Below, in pieces: positions 58,112-64,000 of a stretch of 64,000 bases of DNA. The stretch is from Bacteroidales bacterium (GTDB lineage Bacteria > Bacteroidota > Bacteroidia > Bacteroidales > Muribaculaceae). Position 1 is the stretch's first letter; each line of letters starts with the position of its first letter. The stretch is from positions 25,331 through 89,330 of the forward strand of contig CAAGJW010000062.1 in NCBI GenBank assembly GCA_900770215.1, written 5' to 3'. Under the pieces are notes generated by a model. It ran no database searches. It was not told the origin of the DNA and worked only from the letters and a program-made list of their open reading frames with translations. The translations under genes were made by a program, and so were the position numbers.

Positions 58112-59452
58112 ATGAAACTCATTCAAACATTAAAGAATATCTGGAAGATTGAGGATCTCAGGAAACGCCTTATCATTACATTCCTTTTCATACTTGTGTA
58201 TCGATTTGGATGTTTTGTGGTCTTACCTGGAATCCGCCCGTCCGACCTTGCCGCTCTGCACAAGTTCACCGACAGTGGACTGATGCAGCTGCTCGACATG
58301 TTCTCGGGCGGTGCCTTCTCCCAGGCTTCCATTTTCGCACTGGGCATCATGCCCTACATCACTGCATCGATCGTGATCCAGCTCTTGGGCATGGTTTACC
58401 CGCGGTTCCAGAAGATGCAGCGTGAGGGCGAGAGTGGTCGCATGAAGTTGAACCAGTACACACGTTACCTTACCGTGCTCATCCTGCTCGTTCAGGCTCC
58501 TGCCTACCTCATCAACTTGAAGTACCAGGTGGCCAGTGCCGGCGGCCAAGTCAACTTCACCCCGTTCACCATGGTATTCCTGTCGATTGTCATGACTGCG
58601 GGTGCCATGTTCATCATGTGGCTGGGTGAGAAAATTACCGACAAGGGCATAGGCAACGGTATCTCGATGATCATCCTCGTGGGTATCATTGCCCGCTTCC
58701 CTGGCGCCATCGTGCAAGAGTTTACCGCTCGTCTCACCACGGCTCAGGGCGGTTTGGTCATGTTCTTGGTTGAAATCATCATTCTGTTTGCAGTCACTGC
58801 AGGCGCCGTGATGCTCACCCAGGGCACTCGCAAGGTGCCGGTGCAGTATGCCAAGCGCATCGTGGGCAACAAGCAGTATGGCGGCGCACGTCAGTACATT
58901 CCCCTCAAGGTGAATGCTGCCAATGTGATGCCTATTATCTTTGCTCAGGCCTTGATGTTTATTCCTATCACGCTGGCCGGCTTTGGTGCCCACCAGAACG
59001 ATGCTGGTTTCATTGGCTCGTTCTCCCGCACATTCGGCGACATGAATGGTTTCTGGTACAATGTCGTGTATTTCCTGATGATCGTTGCCTTCACCTATTT
59101 CTACACTGCCATCACCGTGCGTCCCACGCAGATGGCCGAGGAAATGAAGAAGAACAGCGGTTTCATCCCTGGCATCAAGCCTGGAAAGAAGACGGCCGAC
59201 TATCTCGACTCCATCATGTCGCGCATCACGCTGCCAGGATCGATCTTCCTGGGCATTGTGGCTATCCTGCCGGCATTTGCCCGCGTGTTTGGCGTGAACC
59301 AGAACTTTGCTCAATTCTTCGGCGGCACCTCACTGCTCATCACAGTGGGTGTGGTGCTCGATACATTGCAGCAGATTGAGACTCACTTGATGATGCACCA
59401 CTACGACGGCTTGATGAAGTCGGGCAAGGTCAAGGGACGCACTCAAGGTTAA
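58112..59452 (+). CDS. secY: Protein translocase subunit SecY
   Basis: 446 residues, ten membrane helices. LRKRLIITFLFILVYRFGCFV at the start, a plug-region FSGGAFSQASIFALGIMPYITASIVIQLL (given in part), and GTSLLITVGVVLDTLQQIETHLMMHHYDG near the end. The core channel of the Sec system in the inner membrane; translated next to L15, as usual. Confidence 0.98.
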   Translation: MKLIQTLKNIWKIEDLRKRLIITFLFILVYRFGCFVVLPGIRPSDLAALHKFTDSGLMQLLDMFSGGAFSQASIFALGIMPYITASIVIQLLGMVYPRFQKMQREGESGRMKLNQYTRYLTVLILLVQAPAYLINLKYQVASAGGQVNFTPFTMVFLSIVMTAGAMFIMWLGEKITDKGIGNGISMIILVGIIARFPGAIVQEFTARLTTAQGGLVMFLVEIIILFAVTAGAVMLTQGTRKVPVQYAKRIVGNKQYGGARQYIPLKVNAANVMPIIFAQALMFIPITLAGFGAHQNDAGFIGSFSRTFGDMNGFWYNVVYFLMIVAFTYFYTAITVRPTQMAEEMKKNSGFIPGIKPGKKTADYLDSIMSRITLPGSIFLGIVAILPAFARVFGVNQNFAQFFGGTSLLITVGVVLDTLQQIETHLMMHHYDGLMKSGKVKGRTQG

Positions 59453-59485
59453 TATCCGGTAAGTTTTCAACAAGAGGAATTAAGA

Positions 59486-60271
59486 ATGATATATCTTAAG
59501 ACTGAAGAAGAAATCGAGCTCCTGCGTGAAGCTGACCTCGTGGTGGCCCGCACACTTGGCGAACTCGCCAAGTGGGTGGCCCCCGGGATCACCACGCGCC
59601 GTCTCGACCAGATTGCAGAAGAGTACATCCGCTCTCAACACTGCACTCCTGGTTTCCTCGGTCTTTACGGTTATCCTGCCACGCTCTGCATCTCGGTCAA
59701 CGAGGTGGTGATACACGGCATGCCTTCAAGCTATGCACTCGAAGACGGCGACATCGTGTCGATCGACTGCGGCGCCGTCACCGAGGCTGGCTTCAACGGA
59801 GACTCGACCTACACCTTCTGTGTGGGCGATGTCGACGACGATGTCAAGCAGTTGCTGCGCGACACCAAGCAGTCGCTCTATGAGGGAATCAAGCAGGCTG
59901 TGCCAGGCAATCGCACTGGCGACATAGGCCATGCAGTGCAGCAGTATTGCGAGAGTCGTGGCTACGGCGTTGTGCGCGAGGCCACCGGGCATGGTGTGGG
60001 TCGCAAGTTGCACGAGGATCCCGATGTGCCCAACTACGGGCGCCCCGGCACTGGACCGCTCATTAAAAACGGCATGTGCATTGCCATCGAGCCCATGATC
60101 ACTATGGGCAGCAGGCACATCGTCGTGGAGCGCGACGGCTGGACGACCCGCACCCGCGACCGCAAGCCTGCAGCCCACTTTGAGCACTCGATTGCTGTGC
60201 ACCATGGTAAGCCCGACATTCTCTCATCGTTCGACTACATCAAGGAAGTGCTGGGTGACCGGTTCATTTAA
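59486..60271 (+). CDS. map: Type I methionine aminopeptidase
   Basis: 261 residues. Metal ligands in DIVSIDCGAVTEAGFNGDSTYTF (two Asp), GHGVGRKLHEDPDVPNYG (His), CIAIEPMIT (Glu) and HFEHSIAV (Glu). Removes N-terminal Met from nascent proteins. Located between secY and infA as in other Bacteroidetes. Confidence 0.97.
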   Translation: MIYLKTEEEIELLREADLVVARTLGELAKWVAPGITTRRLDQIAEEYIRSQHCTPGFLGLYGYPATLCISVNEVVIHGMPSSYALEDGDIVSIDCGAVTEAGFNGDSTYTFCVGDVDDDVKQLLRDTKQSLYEGIKQAVPGNRTGDIGHAVQQYCESRGYGVVREATGHGVGRKLHEDPDVPNYGRPGTGPLIKNGMCIAIEPMITMGSRHIVVERDGWTTRTRDRKPAAHFEHSIAVHHGKPDILSSFDYIKEVLGDRFI

Positions 60272-60303
60272 ATTTAATTCAACTGTTAATTTTAATTCTC
60301 TAT

Positions 60304-60522
60304 ATGTCAAAACAAACCGCTATAGAACAAGACGGAACTATCGTAGAGGCATTGTCCAATGCCATGTTTCGCGTAGAACTTGAGAATGGGCACCAAATCA
60401 CTGCCCACATCTCGGGCAAGATGCGCATGCACTACATCAAAATCCTGCCCGGCGACAAGGTGAAGGTAGAAATGTCGCCCTACGATCTTTCCAAGGGAAG
60501 AATTTCTTTCAGATACAAATAA
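60304..60522 (+). CDS. infA: Translation initiation factor IF-1
   Basis: 72 residues: KQTAIEQDGTIVEALSNAMF and RVELENGHQITAHISGKMRMHYIKILPGD (given in part), an S1/OB fold, complete. Confidence 0.98.
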   Translation: MSKQTAIEQDGTIVEALSNAMFRVELENGHQITAHISGKMRMHYIKILPGDKVKVEMSPYDLSKGRISFRYK

Positions 60523-60537
60523 AAAACTCAACTAAAA

Positions 60538-60654
60538 ATGAAAGTAAGAGCCTCTATAAAAAAGCGCACCCCCGACTGCAAAATCGTTCGCCGCAAGGGT
60601 CGCCTTTACGTGATAAACAAGAAAAATCCTAAGATGAAGATGCGTCAAGGGTAA
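60538..60654 (+). CDS. rpmJ: 50S ribosomal protein L36 (zinc-free form)
   Basis: 38 residues: MKVRASIKKRTPDCKIVRRK, then GRLYVINKKNPKMKMRQG. Only one Cys remains of the usual Cys3-His zinc site, the form common in Bacteroidetes. Located 15 bases after infA. Confidence 0.96.
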   Translation: MKVRASIKKRTPDCKIVRRKGRLYVINKKNPKMKMRQG

Positions 60655-60691
60655 TTTTTTATTAATTTTGCAAAAAAAATAAATACATTAT

Positions 60692-61072
60692 ATGGCAGTA
60701 CGTATAGTGGGAGTTGATCTCCCTCAAAACAAAAGAGGCGTCATCGCGCTCACCTATATCTTCGGAATTGGTCGCAGCGCTGCCGCCACAATCCTGGCCA
60801 AGGCTGGTGTGAGCGAAGACACCAAGGTCAAGGACTGGACCGATGCAGAAGCCGCCAAGGTGCGTGAAGTCATCGGTTCCGACTACAAGGTCGAGGGTGA
60901 CCTGCGTAGTGAAGTTCAAATGAACATCAAGCGTCTCATGGACATCGGTTGCTATCGCGGCATCCGTCACCGCAACGGCCTTCCCGTGCGCGGCCAGAGC
61001 ACCAAGAACAATGCCCGCACTCGCAAGGGACGCAAGAAAACAGTTGCAAACAAGAAGAAAGCTACTAAATAA
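60692..61072 (+). CDS. rpsM: 30S ribosomal protein S13
   Basis: 126 residues: VRIVGVDLPQNKRGVIALTYI, GCYRGIRHRNGLPVRGQSTKNNARTRKG (given in part). Complete. Confidence 0.98.
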   Translation: MAVRIVGVDLPQNKRGVIALTYIFGIGRSAAATILAKAGVSEDTKVKDWTDAEAAKVREVIGSDYKVEGDLRSEVQMNIKRLMDIGCYRGIRHRNGLPVRGQSTKNNARTRKGRKKTVANKKKATK

Positions 61073-61084
61073 TTTTATTAAAGT

Positions 61085-61474
61085 ATGGCAAAAAAGACAG
61101 TCGCAGCTAAGAAGAGAGTTGTTAAGGTTGACGGAGTTGGTCAGCTTCACGTTCATTCTTCTTTCAACAACATCATTGTGTGCCTCGCCAACAGCGAGGG
61201 ACAGGTAATTTCATGGTCTTCGGCCGGCAAGATGGGCTTCCGCGGTTCTAAGAAGAACACGCCCTATGCAGCCCAGATGGCAGCTCAAGACTGTGCCAAG
61301 GTCGCCTACGACCTGGGCCTGCGCAAGGTGAAAGCCTATGTGAAGGGTCCTGGCAACGGCCGTGAGTCGGCAATCCGCACCGTGCATGGCGCAGGCATCG
61401 CCGTAACCGAGATCATCGACGTGACTCCGCTTCCACACAACGGATGCCGTCCTCCTAAGCGTAGAAGAGTTTAA
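61085..61474 (+). CDS. rpsK: 30S ribosomal protein S11
   Basis: 129 residues: GQLHVHSSFNNIIVCLANSEG, SWSSAGKMGFRGSKKNTPYAAQ and DVTPLPHNGCRPPKRRRV at the end. Complete. Confidence 0.98.
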   Translation: MAKKTVAAKKRVVKVDGVGQLHVHSSFNNIIVCLANSEGQVISWSSAGKMGFRGSKKNTPYAAQMAAQDCAKVAYDLGLRKVKAYVKGPGNGRESAIRTVHGAGIAVTEIIDVTPLPHNGCRPPKRRRV

Positions 61475-61629
61475 TTACTGCATTTCACCTTTTTAAACTT
61501 TTCAATTTTACATCACATTTTTCGCGAATCTCTGTCAGTGATAAGATTGCACTTTATTTAACAACCTCTCTGCAATCGCGGCTGCACTGAAGCGATTCAA
61601 CAACACAACTTTAATAATTTAGATTTAAA

Positions 61630-62238
61630 ATGGCAAGATATACCGGTCCTAAATCCAAAATCGCCCGCAAGATGGGCGAACCAATCTTCGGTGAAGACAA
61701 AGTTCTCTCAAGGAAGAACTATGCACCGGGCCAGCACGGCGCCAACAAGAGAAGAAAACTCTCGGAGTACGGCACTCAGCTTCGCGAAAAACAAAAGGCT
61801 AAATACACCTACGGCGTGCTGGAGCGTCAGTTCCGCAACCTCTTCAAGAAGGCCAGCTCGTCGCGTGGCGTAACGGGTGAAGTGCTGCTTCAATTACTCG
61901 AGTCTCGTCTCGACAACGTGGTTTATCGTCTGGGCATCGCTCCCACTCGTGCTGCTGCACGCCAGCTGGTGCTCCATCGCCACGTCACTGTCGACGGCCA
62001 AGTGGTCAACATTCCCTCCTATCAGGTTGTGCCTGGCCAGGTTGTCGCAGTACGCGAGAAGTCGAAGTCGCTTGAGGTCATTCAAGACTCTCTGGCAGGT
62101 TTCAACCACGCCAAGTATCCTTGGATAGAATATGACGAGAATGTGAAGGGTGGCAAGATGATCAACCTGCCACAGCGTGAGGATATTCCTGAGAATATCA
62201 ACCAACAGTTAATCGTAGAATTGTATTCTAAACAGTAA
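61630..62238 (+). CDS. rpsD: 30S ribosomal protein S4
   Basis: 202 residues: ARYTGPKSKIARKMGEPIFG, APGQHGANKRRKLSEYGTQL and the S4 domain LESRLDNVVYRLGIAPTRAAARQLVLHRHV (given in part). No zinc Cys. Lies 155 bases after rpsK, the largest gap in this part; no promoter pair was found there. Confidence 0.98.
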   Translation: MARYTGPKSKIARKMGEPIFGEDKVLSRKNYAPGQHGANKRRKLSEYGTQLREKQKAKYTYGVLERQFRNLFKKASSSRGVTGEVLLQLLESRLDNVVYRLGIAPTRAAARQLVLHRHVTVDGQVVNIPSYQVVPGQVVAVREKSKSLEVIQDSLAGFNHAKYPWIEYDENVKGGKMINLPQREDIPENINQQLIVELYSKQ

Positions 62239-62249
62239 ATTTAACGTCC

Positions 62250-63242
62250 ATGGCTATTTTAGCATTTCAGAAACCAGACAAAGTTTTGATGTTGGAAGCC
62301 GACAACACCTTCGGCAAATTCGAGTTCCGCCCACTGGAACCGGGTTATGGTGTGACCATCGGCAATGCTCTGCGCCGCATCTTGCTCTCGTCGCTTGAGG
62401 GCTATGCAATATGCAACATTCGCATCGATGGCGTTAAACACGAGTTCGCTACAATTCCAGGCGTGAAGGAAGACGTGACCAACGTCATCCTCAACCTCAA
62501 AAAGGTGCGCTTGAAACGCGTAGTCGACGAGACCGAATCTGAAAAGGCTACTATCAAGGTTTCGGGCCAGGATGTGTTTAAAGCTGGTGACATAGGTAAG
62601 GTTCTCAGTGGCTTTGAGGTGCTCAATCCTGAGCTCGTCATCTGCCATCTCGACCCGAGCACAAGCTTCCAGATGGATATCACTATCAACAAGGGTAGAG
62701 GCTACGTTCCCGCCGACGAGAACCGTAACCCCAACGATGCTCTCGATGTCATTGCCATCGACTCCATCTATACCCCCATCATCAATGTGAAGTATACGGT
62801 AGAGAACTTCCGTGTCGAGCAGAAGACCGACTACGAGAAACTTATACTTGAAATTACAACCGATGGCTCAATCCTGCCCAAGGACGCCCTCAAGGAAGCT
62901 GCCAAGATTCTTATCCAGCACTTCATGCTCTTCTCCGATGAGAAGATTGCCCTCGACTCGACCGAGAACGAGGGCAACGAGGAGTTCGACGAGGAGGTGT
63001 TGCACATGCGTCAGCTCTTGAAGACCAAACTGGTCGACATGGACCTCTCGGTGCGTGCGCTCAACTGCCTCAAGTCGGCCGAGGTTGAGACTTTGGGCGA
63101 TCTTGTGGTCTTCAACAAGACCGATCTGCTCAAGTTCCGTAATTTCGGTAAAAAATCTTTGTCCGAACTCGAAGAGCTCCTGGCCAACCTGGGCCTCTCA
63201 TTCGGCATGGATATTTCTAAGTATAAATTAGATAAAGAGTAA
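62250..63242 (+). CDS. rpoA: RNA polymerase alpha subunit
   Basis: 330 residues. The N-terminal domain has PLEPGYGVTIGNALRRILLSSLEGYA; a flexible acidic linker (STENEGNEEFDEEVL) leads to the C-terminal domain with ALNCLKSAEVETLGDLVVFNKTDLLKFRNFGKKSLSELEELL (given in part). Dimerises to start polymerase assembly. Confidence 0.98.
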   Translation: MAILAFQKPDKVLMLEADNTFGKFEFRPLEPGYGVTIGNALRRILLSSLEGYAICNIRIDGVKHEFATIPGVKEDVTNVILNLKKVRLKRVVDETESEKATIKVSGQDVFKAGDIGKVLSGFEVLNPELVICHLDPSTSFQMDITINKGRGYVPADENRNPNDALDVIAIDSIYTPIINVKYTVENFRVEQKTDYEKLILEITTDGSILPKDALKEAAKILIQHFMLFSDEKIALDSTENEGNEEFDEEVLHMRQLLKTKLVDMDLSVRALNCLKSAEVETLGDLVVFNKTDLLKFRNFGKKSLSELEELLANLGLSFGMDISKYKLDKE

Positions 63243-63249
63243 TTAAACG

Positions 63250-63762
63250 ATGAGACACAATAAAAAATTCAATCATTTAAGCCGTAAGAAAGGTCATCGC
63301 GACTCCATGCTTGCCAACATGACTGTTTCTTTGATTCTTCACAAGAAGATTACCACCACTCTGGCCAAGGCTAAGGCTCTGCGCATCTATGCCGAGCCCA
63401 TCATCAACCGCGCCAAGAAGGACGACACCGCTTCGCGCCGCCAGGTGTTCCGCTACTTGCAGAGCAAGCAGGCTGTGAGCGAGCTGTTCAACAACATTGC
63501 TCAGAAGATTGCCGACCGTCCAGGTGGTTACACTCGCATCCTCAAGCTGGGCAACCGCCTTGGCGACAATGCCAAGACTTGCTTCATCGAGCTTGTCGAC
63601 TACAACGAGGCCCTTCTTGATGCCAACAAGCAGGCTCCTGCCAAGAAGACTACCCGCCGCAGCCGCCGCAAGGCAACTGCCAAGGCCGAGGAGGCTCCTG
63701 CTGCCGAGGCTCCCAAGGCTGAAGAGGCCCCCAAGGCCGAAGAGGCTCCCAAGGCAGAATAA
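63250..63762 (+). CDS. rplQ: 50S ribosomal protein L17 with repetitive tail
   Basis: 170 residues. The core (MRHNKKFNHLSRKKGHRDSM, IADRPGGYTRILKLGNRLGDNA) is followed by a basic stretch (KKTTRRSRRKA) and an acidic Ala/Pro/Lys tail ending in three EEAPKA units encoded by near-identical 18-base repeats. Such tails are common on Bacteroidetes L17 and vary in length. Last gene of the cluster. Confidence 0.97.
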   Translation: MRHNKKFNHLSRKKGHRDSMLANMTVSLILHKKITTTLAKAKALRIYAEPIINRAKKDDTASRRQVFRYLQSKQAVSELFNNIAQKIADRPGGYTRILKLGNRLGDNAKTCFIELVDYNEALLDANKQAPAKKTTRRSRRKATAKAEEAPAAEAPKAEEAPKAEEAPKAE

Positions 63763-63815
63763 TAGATTTTGCTTATTTCGCCTTTCTTGCTTCAGCAAGA
63801 GAGATTGCAATAAAG

Positions 63816-63850
63816 GCACCCAGTTCACACCGAGCTGGGTGCTTTTCTGT
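63816..63850 (+). terminator. Terminator of the ribosomal supercluster
   Basis: GCACCCAG (63816-63823) pairs with CTGGGTGC (63835-63842), followed by TTTTCTGTTT. 54 bases after rplQ. Confidence 0.8.
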
Positions 63851-63852
63851 TT

Positions 63853-63912
63853 GTAACCATCCGAAATGCGCCGTCTTTTTGGGTAACCATCCGAAATGAG
63901 CCGTCTTTTTGG
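63853..63912 (+). repeat. Tandem 30-base terminal repeats
   Basis: Two units starting GTAACCATCCGAAATG and ending CCGTCTTTTTGG, differing at two adjacent bases (CG versus AG after AAATG). Probably part of the inverted-repeat end and transposase-binding region of the IS66-like element. Confidence 0.8.
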
Positions 63913-63950
63913 AGTATTTTTTGATTGCGAGCTTTGCAGTCAAAAAAGCT

Positions 63951-64000
63951 ATGTTTAATTTGAACGAGAACAACCGGTTTGTGATGGCGCAGCATCCCAC
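63951..64000 (+). CDS. tnpB: IS66 accessory protein TnpB, 5' end only
   Basis: Sixteen codons are visible: MFNLNENNRFVMAQHP. IS66 TnpB (Orf2) proteins of Bacteroidales begin with M-F-x-L-N-x-x-N-R-F-x-x-x-x-x-P before the DMRKG motif, which would lie just beyond the window. The first open frame from the IS end is TnpB, so this element appears to lack tnpA on this side. Confidence 0.6.
   Translation, partial: MFNLNENNRFVMAQHP

Larger units (their letters stand above)
63853..64000 (+). mobile_element. Left end of an IS66-family insertion sequence (partial)
   Basis: It begins with GTAA, the typical terminal tetranucleotide of IS66 elements. Two nearly identical 30-base units, 63853-63882 and 63883-63912, lie in tandem at the end, and the start of an IS66 TnpB-like gene follows at 63951. 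The element continues past the window. The insertion sits directly behind the rplQ terminator, a site where it does no harm. Confidence 0.6.

Overview
The window reads as a chromosomal piece of a Bacteroidales bacterium, plausibly a gut Muribaculaceae-like lineage (the family is inference). Evidence: repeated Bacteroidetes-type promoters (TTTG or TTG, 19-20 bases, then TAnnTTTG), scarce Shine-Dalgarno sites outside the ribosomal genes, lipoproteins with acidic residues after the lipobox Cys, a BspA-like leucine-rich repeat protein, a TonB-dependent receptor, a Cys-poor L36, and tRNAs without encoded CCA.

Layout. 1-9 kb (minus strand): the 5' end of an iron-type alcohol dehydrogenase, then a surface cluster with a TonB receptor, five lipoproteins (four clearly sharing a fold pattern) and a BspA-like LRR protein. 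9.2-10.7 kb (plus): a DUF2461 protein and four tRNAs (Ser-UGA, Ser-GCU, Arg-ACG, Phe-GAA). 10.7-11.1 kb: a WYL-family regulator reduced to its N-terminal part. 11.1-12.7 kb: non-coding DNA ending in a short CRISPR array; a tRNA-like element lies between the array's last repeat and a further decayed repeat.

12.7-28.2 kb is the most distinctive part: a type III (III-D-like) CRISPR-Cas locus. Reading along the minus strand from a good promoter: an HD-less Cas10 with an intact GGDD, a Csm3-like RAMP, Csx10, a double RAMP, a TIGR04423-like small protein, a TIGR03986-like RAMP, two CARF-HEPN ribonucleases (one with an extra C-terminal domain), Cas1, a primase-polymerase-like protein, Cas2 with an N-terminal extension, a TPR plus OB-like protein, and then the leader and array. 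cas6 is divergently transcribed. The inferred logic is RNA-guided recognition, cyclic oligoadenylate synthesis by Cas10, and activation of two CARF-HEPN RNases, with an adaptation module enlarged by a primase-like enzyme and a TPR/OB partner.

28.2-45.2 kb is mostly housekeeping: a small membrane protein, type II NADH dehydrogenase, a four-subunit 2-oxoacid:ferredoxin oxidoreductase, a transglutaminase-like protein, an SPFH/zinc-ribbon/HEAT-lipoprotein operon, arsenite resistance (an arsD remnant, arsA, acr3), an L,D-transpeptidase with a GlmU-like protein, and RfbC. 45.3-63.85 kb (plus) is the merged str-S10-spc-alpha ribosomal supercluster, from rpsL to rplQ, with fusA, secY, map, infA and rpoA. 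It ends at a terminator followed directly by the left end of an IS66-family insertion sequence that runs off the window.

All function calls come from reading the sequence; no database search was possible.
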